A stretch of DNA of 64,000 bases, from contig NC_134754.1 of assembly GCF_050436995.1 (NCBI RefSeq), positions 737,001 through 801,000 on the forward strand. Direction: 5' to 3'. The notes under the pieces were generated by a model, which was given only the letters and a program-made list of their open reading frames with translations, did not search any database and had not been told where the DNA came from. Shown piece by piece: positions 45,235-57,923 of this stretch. The translations under genes were made by a program, and so were the position numbers. Position 1 is the first letter of the stretch. Each line of letters begins with the position of its first letter. The stretch is from Anticarsia gemmatalis. Its lineage: Eukaryota; Arthropoda; Insecta; Lepidoptera; Erebidae.

Positions 45235-45971
45235 GATGGCTATGTCATATATCAAAAGAAATCTAAGAACAGTTGATTTTTTATAATAACAAAAAGAAAA
45301 AGAGTTGAACTTAAAATACACTAAACAATTGTTCAAAAATTGTATACTAAAACTATTTCGACCACATTAATTAAGGATAAACGTTTCTGAAGAATATATT
45401 ATACAGAGAAGAATCAAAATTATACATTTCTTTTCATAAATAAATTACAAAGGCTAAAAGGCAACCGCTGTAATTTTTATTAAATATATGAGTATTAAAC
45501 GCGTATTCTAGAAACCCTTTTATTGCCTTAAGGTTGCGAATTGTTCCATATTTAATGGTGTGAATGATGCTTATCAGATTTAAGGTTATGTTTTGTAGTT
45601 ATCTGACTTGCAAATACAATAACTGTAGTCAAAATCATTTCGAATTCAAGTAGCAAACAATGATGGTCACGGAAACGAAAACCCATGATGTTTTGTCACG
45701 AAATACATCATAATTTCGTTCTATTTTAGTAATAGGTTTTAGGAAGTGAGAACCCATGGTTTAACTCGTCACGGAATACATGCTTCTTGTTTCAATTAGA
45801 GAAATAAGTCACGAAACTCATGTTCCTAATTAAGTAGCCCATTCCTTTGTTTGTGTGTGTATAATTTAGTTTGTGGCAAGATAAATTACAACGTTTAGCT
45901 TCGATTTTATAATTTTGGAGATTTCTTTATTCAACAAACATAAAAAATAATATAGTCGTATTATAAGGGTA

Positions 45972-46266
45972 CTAGCTGACCCGCGCAACTTCGCTTGCGT
46001 CACATAAGAGAGAAAGGGTCATAATTTTCCCGTTTTTGTAACATTTTTTACTGGTACCCTGCTCCTATCGGTCGTAGCGTGATGATATATAGCCTATAGC
46101 CTTCCATCGAGGAAATTCCTTATCTCTAAAATGGGCTATCTAACACTGAAAGAATTTTTCAAATCGGACCAGTAGTTCCTGAGATTAGCGCGTTCAAACA
46201 AACAAACAAACAAACAAACAAACTCTTCAGCTTTATAATATGTAAGCTTTATAATACTAGTATAGA
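45972..46266 (-). mobile_element. Non-autonomous Helitron, (AAAC)n type, both ends
   Basis: CTAG at 45972 is preceded by A, with hairpin GCGCAACTTCGCTTGCG, an (AAAC) tract of about six units and an end reading TATAGA|T. Near the end CTTTATAATATGTAAG-CTTTATAATA is a local duplication. An ATTAGT-rich run (46267-46303) follows directly. Confidence 0.8.
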
Positions 46267-46317
46267 TTAGTATTAGTATTAGTATATGTATTAGTATTAG
46301 TATAGATCAGATAAGAA

Positions 46318-46476
46318 ATACGATTCTCTACTAACGACTACTGACAACCGGCAAGCTATCGAGTGTATGAAAATCTGATCAGCGCCTCTGGCGGGTGCCT
46401 TAGGAACTATGTTTACAGTATATTTTAAACGTCAAAATCTCGATACTCGTTAGTACTGACTGTAGAGAATTGCTGA
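46318..46476 (+). mobile_element. MITE, family GATTCTCTAC
   Basis: The left end is CGATTCTCTACTAACGACTA and the right end is TACTGACTGTAGAGAATTGC. The core TGTATGAAAATCTGATCAGC, GCCTCTGGCGGGTGCC and ACGTCAAAATCTCGATACTC is as in the other copies. Confidence 0.7.
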
Positions 46477-48543
46477 ACAGTCTATCGATATCAACTTACA
46501 AACTTGACCCTGTGTCACTTTATCAATCAAAACACAGACGAAGAATTTTCCACAACTCAGCATTGAACTTGTTATCATAATACGGAAGGAAGATAAATAG
46601 ACTTCCGCACCTAAATTTAAATAATAATATTATTATGTATTTAAATCACTTAGGCAGGTATTTTAGGAAGTTAGGTTAAGTAAAATAATATAAATTATGT
46701 GTATTAGGTATAGCCAATGAGCCACCTCCGAAAAAGACAGTCATAGATTGTCTACCATCATGCAACAATTTACAGTCTGTAACTATCTATATCTATACAA
46801 TAGGATGGAGTTCGCACAAAAGCGAGTGAAACGGATAGACTCAGCTAGTATTATAACAGCCACATGACTTCGATTTCAAAATGCGGGAATAGTGAAGTTT
46901 TGGGGGAAAGGTTCCTTATGAAAAATCTTTATGTTGTAATCTATGTTTAAAATACGTGTGTGCTAAATAACAAAAAAAAGCGGTTGTTTTTCCTTGAAGA
47001 AGTACCAAACATAGTTAATGGTCATAATCTTTCGCATTTATGATACTAGTAGAATTGATAAACACGTTAAAAATTCACAACAGATGTTTAAGATTAAAAA
47101 TATTAACATAATATATTCTTTGTAATATTTGATTAATGTATGTAAATTAATTTATAATCGATCGCGGATAATATGCTAATTAATATTATCATATGAATAT
47201 GTAGTTATGACTTATCAGTTGTAAATCAGTTATAATTATGTACTTGCTATGTTAATTCTTTACTGTCTCACGGCTAGGCGTGGGTGGTCGAGGGTTCAAC
47301 TTTAGAATTTCAATTATTTTTTTGTATCTAAATTAACATTACACGATTAAAAGTCAACATTATAAATTTCATCCAACAGCTTGACCGATTTGATAAAATT
47401 GATCACCAACGCAATTAAAGACCAGGGGTCAAAAATGCGCTACTAGTTTTAACAAAAATACACTTACATAAATAATTGGATATAAATAATTGTCACTTGC
47501 TCCGTAAAGAAACCCGTGACATTGACCGGTCACTTATTGTGACCTGTCAAAGTCGAATCGTTATTAAAATATTCGGGTTAAGCAGTTAGCGAAGCAATGC
47601 AGATTCTCCATTCATTAAAAATCAACATCAAAGAGCTTAGAAAGAAGGTAGAGCCTTATGAGAAAAGCTAGCAAGAAATTCACAGTCATTCTTTCTGATC
47701 GCCAATCCGAAAGGAAACCTGTGAAATGAATAGGTGAGAAATTAAAAAAAAGTCATGTTCATATAATATCCTCATATCACACAGAACCTTGATAAACAAA
47801 TCCTCGCCCTACAAAAACCCTTTCTAATATCAAGAATCATCTAACCGATTTATCAGTAGTGATGTTCTAACAACTGTGTTAGTTGCAACATGGCTGCGCC
47901 TGCGCTGATGTCAAATATGATTACATACGGTTTGTATTTGCAAGTTTACGGTCGGTAAAGTGATGTTATTACTTATGTTTAAATGAGTTGAGTTTTGACG
48001 CGACTTTGTTTTTGCTTTTAAGATATTTAAAGCTATTTATTTTGTGTCTGTTTCTCGATAGTAGTTCGGAGCTTGGTAGCGTGCCTGACGTTTCCCCTAT
48101 AACGCGGGACGAATATTGTAAATGTTGAAAAGTGCCTACACCATCGGGTACACATAGATTCATAAATAAAATTACGCCTTCTTGAATTCTTTTTCTTTAT
48201 ATCTTATAGGGGTACCTATATTATTTATTTGTCCCAGAAGCTATATTTTATCACAGGCTAATTATTGCCATCATACAGAAGTAAAACAACTTGAGTACTT
48301 TAAACATGTTCTAGAAAATCGAACTGACAACCTCACGTCTTTTCATGTAACAGTCACAAAACGACAAGCTATTTATTACCAACTTAAGCATGCAGTATAC
48401 AACTTAATATCTAAATAAATTGTGGACATATAAGGTCAACACTTCATGTTAACTGTCATCTCTGAGATAAAACAAGCCGACGCGATAAGTTTTTTGCTAT
48501 ACATTGATGTGTAGTATTACAAAATGTAAACATGCATTGAACA
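46477..48543. other. Intronic AT-rich stretch, one CTAG-ended scrap
   Basis: GATAGACTCAGCTAG|T at 46834-46848 looks like a lone Helitron 3' end. The 78-codon open frame at 48182-48418 lacks an ATG start and recognisable motifs and is not annotated as a gene. Confidence 0.4.
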
Positions 48544-49008
48544 TCTATACTAATATGATTTAAAACCTCGTCTGTACGTTTGTTGTTTACACGGCGATGA
48601 ACACAGTTTAAAAATATTTGGCATGGAGACTCTTTCAGACAAAAAATAGTATTTTTATTTACCCATTGATATATGTATGAATTCATGCATGGAGATTCTT
48701 AAAATCCAAAAAAGCCTTCTTTTACTTTTAACCGACCAATAAAAAGGATGAGGTTCTCAATTCGACCGATTTTTTAAGTTTCTTTCACAACTTTTTTCTG
48801 GGTAGATTTTAAATGGTTCTTTTTTTGTTTGTAAAGCTATTTGATCCTATTACAATTATATTCTTTAGCGAGAAGTTTTATGATATATCCTTTACAATTT
48901 CTAACTTTCTATACATTAATGATATTGGTCATGTTAGTTGGTGGTGCTAAAAAGCGACAATTTGCTTTGAAGTCAGTTTTAGCAAACGAAGCCGCGCTTA
49001 TCAGCTAG
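48544..49008 (+). mobile_element. Helitron, structurally complete (465 bp), flanked by host direct repeats
   Basis: It starts A|TCTATACTAATATGATTTAA and ends CGCGCTTATCAGCTAG|T. The sequence just left (48516-48543) and a site 8-40 bp to the right (about 49019-49047) share ACAAA(A)TGTAAACATGCATT and GAACAT. The interior has no ORF of note. Confidence 0.7.
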
Positions 49009-50071
49009 TCAATGTTAAGTAATACAAATGTAAACATGCATTGAACATTTTGTAAATAAATATAATTAGTATCTTGTTTATTTGCTTTAAACATGTTTAG
49101 TGCATAATTAGATGTAGTTGAATTCTTATAATTTAATTGGATTGTTGAATGGGACTAAAACCTTAAAGCTTTAAGAGGTTTAGATTGTAATTCAAGGTAT
49201 ATGAGTGCTGAGTGAGAGAGAGTGCCGATAAAAAGAGCACTTAAGAGCTCATGATTTCGATAACAAATTTAACTTTGGAGGCCTAGAAGCCTGTTTTTGC
49301 TATGATTTTGTACAGCAGAGACGCGGCCGCGCCGATTGCTGCGTTTATAGTATGCTGTATCATTCCTCTTGCGAGAGAATATACTAGTTTTGAGACTGTA
49401 CTTATTGCCAGTCTTGCTAGATTTAAGAACATTTCTGGTAATATTTGACAAATTCCAAGTATATAAATTGATTAAGTGACAACAAAACGCACAGTATAAA
49501 AACATACCTCCTAATCATTATTAGGAATGTTTTACGCTTAAACGCATATATGTAGACACGTAACAACTTCAACACCACACAGTAGCAAAAACCTTAATTA
49601 ACACATCCCGTGACACTAACTGGATAAACTGGAAAATCAATCAACGTCTTACATAATATTACCGATGTTGTTCGAACAGTTTGATAGCGGCAAGGTCGAT
49701 GCAAAACTAAAAATAAAACGACTTACTTTGCATACAAGACTTGTTGATGTACCGACTTGTTCTATTATACCGGTATGTTTATCATTGCTTAGATATTATC
49801 AATTCAAAATGGGCCAGTCTGTTTGTCTGTGTATTTGTAAAGTGCTGTCTCAGTGACGCATTTGTAGTGTATGTGATTTCTTCGTCTAGGTCTATAGGTC
49901 TTGGGTTCCAATCTCCAGGCAAAAAGTTATCCCTATGTGTTCTTGCCAAGAAATTTTCAGTGAATGCCCGAAATTAGTGCTGGCTGCTTTTGGTATTCGG
50001 AGAGATGTAACTATTACTACTAATCAGTCATATGTCAATTTAGGAGCAGTTATGAAAAAAATGAATAGATA
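49009..50071. other. Intronic AT-rich stretch with a SINE scrap
   Basis: CTTGGGTTCCAATCTCCAGG at about 49899-49918 is a B-box-like remnant. No exon is supported. Confidence 0.4.
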
Positions 50072-50519
50072 TGTTACTATAAAAGCTCGAACTGTGGTAA
50101 ATCCTAAGATTTTCCGCTAAAACCTAAGATATACCAACTCTCAACGGTAAAAGTCCGAACATTTTTTTATTTTGAGCCTTTATCTCTGAATAGAGGTAAA
50201 GGCTCAAAATAAAAAAATGTTCGGAAGTAATACTTGATGATGTCGAGATGTCGCCGGAGCCCCGCTTCGCGGGGCTCCTTCTACTGGGTGGTTTAAAAAA
50301 AATGTCGCTTTGCCAAAAACTCCTTTATAACTATGTTACGGTATATAATTATACCGTGACATAGTTATGAAGAAGGAGTTTTTTATATACCGTAACATAG
50401 TTAACGTTACCGTAACATAAACTCTGGCTTGTTCGGACTTTTACCATTGAGAGTTAGTAAATCTTAGGTTTTACCGGAAAATCTTAGGATTCACCACAGT
50501 TCGGGCTTTTACAGTAACA
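50072..50519. mobile_element. Foldback element with nested hairpins (448 bp)
   Basis: The outer arms of about 87 bp are inverted repeats, starting TGTTACTATAAAAGC and ending GCTTTTACAGTAACA; both contain AATCCTAAGATTTTCCG and its complement. Between the arms lie three hairpins: a perfect 28-bp stem at 50155-50224 (arms CCGAACATTTTTTTATTTTG... and complement), a 10-bp GC stem GGAGCCCCGC-TTC-GCGGGGCTCC at 50256-50278, and a stem of about 30 bp at 50315-50383 (AAAAACTCC...GGAGTTTTT). Two direct copies of ACCGTAACATA follow. There is no ORF of note and no clear target duplication. Confidence 0.75.
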
Positions 50520-50730
50520 GATTATTGTTAACACTTGGGCACTATAAAATAATCGCCAAATTGATGCGAATGAAGTGACGAACAAAAGCTAGTATGATTC
50601 TACATACTTAATTAACTTGCAGCTTGGATACGTATTAACATAATTTGATGTCGTCGTGAAGATGGAAATCTTAAATTGCTGCGTTTCCTGTATTTTTTTT
50701 GAACATTCAAAATTAATAAACACAATTTAC

Positions 50731-50886
50731 ACTCTACAGTCGGTATTGTCGAGTATCGAAAGTTTGACATTTAAAATGTACTGCAAAAATAGAGCCTATG
50801 GCGCCCATTAAAATTTTCATACAAAATTTCTCGGTGACTAACCGCTCGATAGTCGATAGTGGATAGTGGTAGAGAATCAAGCTACA
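50731..50886 (-). mobile_element. MITE, family GATTCTCTAC, reverse copy
   Basis: It is the complement of the family consensus. CTCTACAGTCGGTATTGTCG is at its left and AGTGGTAGAGAATCAAGCTA at its right, with TTTGACATTTAAAATGTACT between. Confidence 0.7.
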
Positions 50887-51189
50887 AGATTATTTTCTTA
50901 AAATAAAGCTTGTAAGAGAGAATGGAAAAATCATGAGACTTTGTCCGCGCTCTGACTTTTGCAAAAAGCATTTCTGAGAAGTCATATGCAGACCTTAAAA
51001 TGACCAAAACGTACAAGAAGATAAGCATAATATTATTATACAAATAATAATCTAGGCCAAGTAAATACACAAGTGGTTTGTTGTTTGTTAAAGTACCAAT
51101 GAGAAAAGTAAGACATGTTGATTTATTTTTATCATTTATTTACAATTTTAAGTACATTTTTTATCTCAAACTTCTAATACTCTATGGTT

Positions 51190-51400
51190 AATTCGACAAC
51201 CGGCTAGCTGTCAACAAGTTTTACATGGAAAATCTTAACTATCGTTAATCGCTTTGCTATCAACTTTTGTGTAAAAATATGAACAGCACCCCTAGCGGGC
51301 GCCGTAGAAAGTAATTTTAAAAGTTAACTTAAAATGTCAAACTTTCGATACTCGATAGTAATATAGCATCAAACTATTGTTAGTTGATAGCAAAGATTGT
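51190..51400 (+). mobile_element. MITE, family GATTCTCTAC, rearranged copy
   Basis: CGACAACCGGCTAGCTGTCA, CCTAGCGGGCGCCGTAGAAA, AAATGTCAAACTTTCGATAC and TCGATAGTA match the family. The left part carries a partial duplication (GTTTTACATGG and later TTTTGTGTAAAAATATG) and the right terminus is lost. Confidence 0.55.
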
Positions 51401-53356
51401 AGAAATCCTGCTACTGTTAGGAACAAGCAAACAAACTTCAGACAAATACTGACACAGCAAGAAGGAATGTTATAACGAGAGTCAAGTAAGTCATCTGCCG
51501 GCAATCTTGTCACACCAGTCACATTATACGTGTCATGTAACACATTAATTAAAAGCACAACTACTTTGTAAATTGTAAACATTCATAAATACTTTGAAGT
51601 GACAGTTGTATTAATTACTAGTTAGTTCCTACATAAACGCGATTTTCCACGATCGGTATTATGGCAAGTACAACACTTGTAATTAACTTAAAAAAAATCC
51701 TCCGGTACCTGTTAGTAGCGTTGTTTATACTTAAATACAAAATTTGTCGATTGCTACCCGGTTTGACATTGTCGACGTATTAAGATTTCTAATGATTTCT
51801 TGATTGTTAAAGTCTATTCCACATGTCCAATTGGGTTATGCCAAGAAGTGAGTGATGACACTTTAACACCAAAATAATGTTAGTTGTCTCATCACGGGAC
51901 AATTAAGTCAATTTAAAACTCAATCATCTCCAGTTAAATATGCAATGTTTTAAAACTGCCTTTGTGGTCCAATCGGTAGTTAAGGCAACTAATTACTTGG
52001 TGTCGAGCTGTATTCTTACTCGAGTATAATGTTTTTACGTTTTACAATGTGTATTCGACAATAGACAGGAATCTAATGACGATTATGATATAAATATTTA
52101 CCATTTTAGGTACACTATAAAGTGACACTAAGTTACGATTATATTCTCTATAATTTATAATTACAATATCAACCTTGGTAACAAGTCATAACGTATTCTA
52201 AACAGGCTTATAGTAATTAATAATTCGCGAGTACATAACAGATATGATATAACACTGTGATTTTCTTGTTACTATGTATAATCAGTAGAGTCATGTGACT
52301 GTGTTATTCTTTAAGCTAAAGTAATGAAGCGTAAACGTACCGGTTGTCGCTTTCATTGCATACAATTTCAAGGGGTTCAATTCCAAGACGGAGCAAAATA
52401 AATATCTCTTTAGTACTAGGCTAGTAGGCCTTCGTTAAATATCGTAAATAACCAACGTTTCTCCAAGGGGGGTTGACGTGAGGCGACGGCTGGCGTAAAA
52501 ATATCAGCTAAATCCTTGAGCAGCATGTTTTTGAGAGAATACAATGTTGTGCTGACCGCGCAAAACGTAGGATAAGGGCAAAAAAATCAAGAAACAACAG
52601 TTAAACAAAATCGGAACATCTGACCATAAAAAATGTCCATAAAACTCCAAATCTAAACATTACAAACAGCGTGTTTTGAAGATGTCTATGCAATTATTTT
52701 GTAACAAAGACACTTAGCAGAGGCCAGTTTTATGACAAACGATAAGTATATTTGAGAGTTGAGTTGCTACATCTAGGTAACACAAACGACCTCCGTATCT
52801 CATGACTTTTGGATAATGTACCAATATTTTTTGTTTTCAACCTACACGAAACATGAATAGTTTTATATAAATAAATTTTTAAGTGTCTTTTTAGCAAAAT
52901 TCTAATGTTATCAAATACTTATGAAAGTAATTGCGTTGTTAACTATTGCTAATATTTTTGCCTGTACTTATATCTGTTCTGATTTATCTCTACAACCGCT
53001 TAAATTTTGAGGCTTTACCAAATAGCAGTTTAATAATTCTGAAATAAATGTTTTTAAGTCTTTTCAGAGGTTTAGAAAGAGTACTAACTAACATGTCTTG
53101 ATTCAGATAACCTTAATTTTAAGAAATTCATTCATATGTTTCATATCTTTCGGAATCTAGTTCGCAACTTTATGCACACGGCTCTACAAACATACATCTA
53201 GCCCATATTTTTTCTAAACCCATTAAGCCCACATTTCAGTGTGTCACATGACTTATATCTAAATCAGGTCGTCCTTGCGATGTTTTAAAATGTCTGTATT
53301 TGGAGTCTAGCGTGGACAGCTGGACACTTGATGGTAGACTACTAAATTATGTCATA
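51401..53356. other. Intronic AT-rich stretch with SINE scraps
   Basis: TTTGTGGTCCAATCGGTAGT at about 51961 and AGGGGTTCAATTCCAAGACG at about 52371 look like isolated A- and B-box remnants. No exon is supported. Confidence 0.35.
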
Positions 53357-53676
53357 CTAGCTGACCCGCGCAACTTCGCTTGCGTCACATTAGAGAACCA
53401 TAATTTTCCCCGTTTTTGTAACATTTTTCACTGGTACTCTGCTCCTATAGGTCGTAGCGTGATGATATATAGCCTTCCTCGATAAATGGGCTATCTAACA
53501 CTGAAAGAATTTTCCAAATCGGACCAGTAGTTCCTGAGATTAGCGCGTTCAAACAAACAAACAAACAAACTCTTCAGCTTTATAATATTAGTATAGATCG
53601 GACCAGTAGTTCCTGAGATTAGCGCGTTCAAACAAACAAACAAACAAACTCTTCAGCTTTATAATATTAGTATAGA
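53357..53676 (-). mobile_element. Helitron, (AAAC)n type, with duplicated 5' terminus
   Basis: CTAG at 53357 is preceded by A, with the usual hairpin. A first complete terminus ends TATAGA at 53597. The sequence then continues with a second copy of the terminal segment of about 79 bp (TCGGACCAGTAGTTCCTGAG, GCGCGTTCAAACAAACAAAC, CTCTTCAGCTTTATAATATT) ending TATAGA|T at 53676. Confidence 0.85.
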
Positions 53677-55699
53677 TTTAATAACGCCCCCGATTTCTAT
53701 GCGAAATTTGGTTACTTTTGAAAAATAGTAGCGTTGTTTTTTCAAAGGCTATGTGTGTGCCGATCGCTGATACAAATGTTTTTCCTCACAGGCATAATAT
53801 GTTTGTTCCCAGGTTGTCAACTCTCTCATTAAAAAATCTTATTGAGATCAGTGGTTTAGAATAACAGAATTTTCGTATCATCTTATGAACTTTTTTGAAA
53901 AATCTAGAGCGCCTCAATTAAACGAACCTACTTACAGACATAGGCTAACACGCGAACACACTCCTCCTTTGCGTCGCATCATTGAATAGAATAGCATCTA
54001 AATCGCTTTAGCCGTTTAGTCCTAAAAGCTCAAAAGACAGAGTTACTTTTGCTTTCGGAATTTTATATGCAGAATAAATCTATGACTTGAAAACCTATTA
54101 ATTTAAAATAGCAGTTTGATTTGTAAAAGAGCATGATTCATAACATGAATTATTAATATTAGACATTTTGACAAAAAGTCACTTTTCTTTAAATGTTTTA
54201 TTTTTATCGATGTCTATGAGTCTATGAATGTAAGTGATTTATAGAATAAAATACCGTTAGAAATAAGATATATGTTAAGATTATAAATTCTTTTAATTAA
54301 GATGACGGAGATGCAGAATCAGGTGGCCATTTCCAATACTAATGATTTTCCTGGAAACAGGTTAAAAGGTTAGTTAGTTTATTAGGAGGTCAAACCATCT
54401 CGCCTTACGTTCGAGCTATCAAGCTAATATCATTGAACTAAGTATCGTATGTGAATGTGTAGGATTCAATTCCTAATTATTATTATCGAATATTATTTGT
54501 GACCATTGACCGCAAGGTTTTGGAGTCTGTTCTCGGGCAAAGTGAAAATTTCTTTTGAAGTTTTTATTAGAATATTTTCAATAGGTAAATTCCATTTATT
54601 AACCTGATTGGTATTTTGCTTGAATTTTTTATGATATCAAATCAAATATATCAAATATCAAAGTCATCTGTGATATTTCTGAGACATTATTGGATAAGAC
54701 ACACTTAAAAGTATGATTAATTTTAGCAGCAGACAGAGACCAAGGAACATAGAACAATGGTTGTACCTAATCTATTTTGCATAATTTACTTCAATTATTT
54801 TGTTAGGCTTTCCTAATCTAAACTCCGATTGCCATCAATTCACACATATCATTATATTACCTACATTTTACTCAACATTGGGCACAATGCGTTGTTTTTT
54901 GTCTCTTTCACACACGTTGTCGGAAGATAAGGTAATGTGCGAAATATCGCGTGTTTCACACAAGATCATGTGACTTTTATAATTAATGTTTTGTTGTTGT
55001 TATGCGGTAGTAAAATCTTGTATAGATTTGCGGTAATTTTATTGCAGATTTCAGATTTATTATTTTTGAAAATTAGTCAATATGCAATAAAAAATTAATT
55101 GTCGCCTTGATATTGTCGTCGCGATTTTAATTAGTTTGTATGCTTACTGCTTTAGATTATATTGTTAAATTACATTTAAATCCGAGCTATTTATGACTTT
55201 ATATTATGTACTGATGAAAAAATTTAGTCTAAGTTATTTTGATGCCTTCGCCAGGTTATATAGGTAAGCCAGGATAGCTAAGATATGTCATGGACGGATT
55301 GCGATATAGAGACGTTTTAAGTTTTCGTCTGTTGTAAAAAAATGGTTCTAAATAAACTAATTTCAAATATTTGTTTAATTTGTAATGCGACTTTATCACC
55401 CAGTTTGCCAGTCTAGTTTCTTCGCCATTAATCAATAGGAGAGACGCGGAAGTGTTTCATATTTCACTAGATATTACGAAAAGTATACGACGATGCATCT
55501 CACTGATGACTAATTTACTTTTACTTTATACAGTAAACTATTACAGCAGACTGTGAGAATCTATGTCACTTGGAATATTTATTAAACTATCGCAATTGTA
55601 CACATAATACTAACATACACAAATGACCACGACCGGTTAAACTCGGTCGAAACGTCATGTCTTAAATGAGGTATCGTAACCTTTATAAATTTTATAAGT
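53677..55699. other. Intronic AT-rich stretch, nothing firm
   Basis: AGACAGAGTTACTTTTGCTT at about 54036-54055 is a remnant of an (AGAC)n Helitron end. No exon is supported. Confidence 0.35.
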
Positions 55700-55829
55700 C
55701 TGATCCCCGGTTTCTGTGGTACATTAAACGGTAGTTTATCTATTCAATAGTGTTAAAACTCATATTAAAAAACGCTTTTGAATAGATAAACTACCGCTAA
55801 ATGTACTCAGAAACCGGGAGTAAGACCCG
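55700..55829. mobile_element. Short MITE with about 45-bp TIRs
   Basis: CCCGGTTTCTGTGGTACATT then AAACGGTAGTTTATCTATTC on the left pairs with GAATAGATAAACTACCGCTA and AATGTACTCAGAAACCGGGA on the right. About 30 bp separate the arms. I recognise this CCGGTTTCTGAG type as common in Lepidoptera. Confidence 0.75.
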
Positions 55830-55859
55830 TTGTGCATCTAAGTATCACGCAAATATAAG

Positions 55860-56110
55860 TTAGTACTCTCTCGAATCCATTATTCTCATAGCCGGGTGGG
55901 ATTGTAACGGACCGGCAAGAGGTCAAGAGCAAAGACATGTGGCTCTCCGAGGCACGGAGGTCTGCGATTTCAATTACCTAGTTCCGAGCAATCACAGAGA
56001 ATTTCTGAGAAAACTCAAAAGTAATTTTTTGATCGGTTCGGGATTCAAACCCGCGACCTCTGAGCGGCAACATACACGACCAATGCCAAGAGGCAGTAAA
56101 GAAACCATTA
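55860..56110 (-). mobile_element. tRNA-derived SINE, family B, reverse copy
   Basis: On the minus strand GGTCGCGGGTTTGAATCCCG (B box), AATTTTTTGATCGG-complement region, GCAGACCTCCGTGCCTCGGA and GGCTATGAGAATAATGGATT follow family B order. The tail portion with GTGCACACACTTGG is absent. Confidence 0.6.
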
Positions 56111-57199
56111 ATATTTAAATGATGTCTCAACATATTTGTCAATAAAATGCACGTACATATATGATAATGTTAAGTGTATGTGCAGTTATAGAATTAATAT
56201 GTGATTAGCAAAGGTCAATGAACCTGTAGAATTTGTAGGAAAGTTGTCGAAGGGCTTGTGGAGGCTTCTTTGATTACAGGCGTTAACAGCCTTGGTCAAA
56301 CGGACCTTTCTGTACGTATAGTGTTAACAAATAAATGACTTGTAATTAAGTAATTTTCTCTTCCTAGAAAAAGTTGAGTGATGAGAACAAAGTACCTATT
56401 TAGAAATGTTGTGTAGAAAACAATGCTTGACCAGACCAGACGCTAACGGACAACGACGGTAGACGAAACCTTAAGAAAACAAAATGCTAGTTGTAGACCG
56501 CAACTGTTGTGCTAAAGACAAGAACTCTTTTTAGTTGATATTTTGGCTGTGAAAAAAGAAACAGGCATTGGTCTAATGTCGCCCTGTTATTACCATTCAT
56601 TAGCCAGTAAATGATTCCAATTAGAACCTAGAATTCGTATTTAATAATCTACATCCTGATGTATCTGGTTAAGAAGTTCTGAATAAAAAGAAATGCCTTT
56701 ATGTTGGCGTGTTTGCTTTAACCTGCCTACCACTTACATGATTGTTTGTTGTTTGTCAGTGCTTTTACACACAGTTGTTTGGAATATCATTAGCCATGAG
56801 TTGTTGCTAAATATCTAAGTAACACTAGAGGTGATAAACTATACGATTATGATTTTAGTTATGTGCTAGGTACGGCTTGTTAGTATAGACATACAGTGCG
56901 GTTTTCGTAAGTGATGACTTACCTTCATAATTTTAACTCATTATTTTCAAGTGGTTGAGTGCGAAAATAATGGCTTTCTACCACACTAGCCAGTTACGAG
57001 TAAGTAAGATTAGCACACATTTTCAACGGCAAGACTTCTTTCTTACATTTCTTGCCTTTAGATAATAATATGATAATTTCTTTTTATAACGTTATATTCC
57101 CAAGTCCGTAAAAGTACCAAAATTACTTCATAAATAATCTGTAATTATAAGCTGCAGTAATCTATCTATTCAGCCCGATTCCATCCACTTGTGAGTGTA
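56111..57199. other. Intronic AT-rich stretch, nothing recognised
   Basis: No exon or repeat is supported. Confidence 0.4.
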
Positions 57200-57340
57200 G
57201 GCCTCCCCCTCAATATTCCTCTTGACACAGTCCTTGTCTAATCTATTACATTCGTAAATAAATATAATCACGCCTTTTTTCCATAGAGGTAGGTAGACAG
57301 CAGAGAACCGCCGGTTCCGCAGGCAACCGATACAGGACCG
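57200..57340 (-). repeat. LINE tail, (ATGT)n family, reverse
   Basis: AATCACGCCTTTTTTCCATA, GAGGTAGGTAGACAGCAGAG and AACCGCCGG are the complement of the CTCTG-TCTACC-GGCGTGATT tail pattern. Confidence 0.45.
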
Positions 57341-57923
57341 CCTATTACATATCATTCATTAAATCAGTTATAGTTACAGATTATAATTGACAATAGCTGA
57401 AAACCTTGCTAGTAAGTAATATATAGACCGTTTAACGAGATGAGGACTACAATAGTCTCAAAACGAGGTCAGTATTGCGAAAACTATCCTTAAAAGCCTT
57501 TCTGACATAACACAGATCATCCGGATTTATGACCATTAGTGTATAAGCCTGACATATAGTTTGTAACACCAAATAACAATAGTATTGAGAAAGTTTAAGC
57601 GGATTTTGATCAATGTGTCTTTGGAACCCACGCTAGCGTGTTTTGATTTTGTATTGTGTTCGTTTAGCGAATGTGTAGTGTTGTAGAGCAAGATGAAATG
57701 GTTAATGGGTGATGCGAAATATTGCGTTCTGTGTACAAATATATTGAGAGATACACATTTTTTTTTCTTTTATCACTTATGTAGTTTTGCGGTCTATGTC
57801 TATTATCCAAAGATATATAGTTATTAACGCGCTAATGATTTGGTATGCATGACGTTTTAGCATATGAAATTTTTAGAAAACTACTATTAGCTCATTACAT
57901 TTTGTGGCTTAATGTGTTTGTAA

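Noticed and set aside
48182..48418. 78-codon frame that looks protein-like by composition and follows an acceptor-like TATAG
   Set aside because: No ATG start, no family recognised and no donor. It may be a decayed SINE in reverse (B-box-like GTCAGTTCGATTTT).
50256..50278. Bacterial-style intrinsic terminator (GC stem)
   Set aside because: The stem is not followed by a T-run and lies inside a eukaryotic foldback element.
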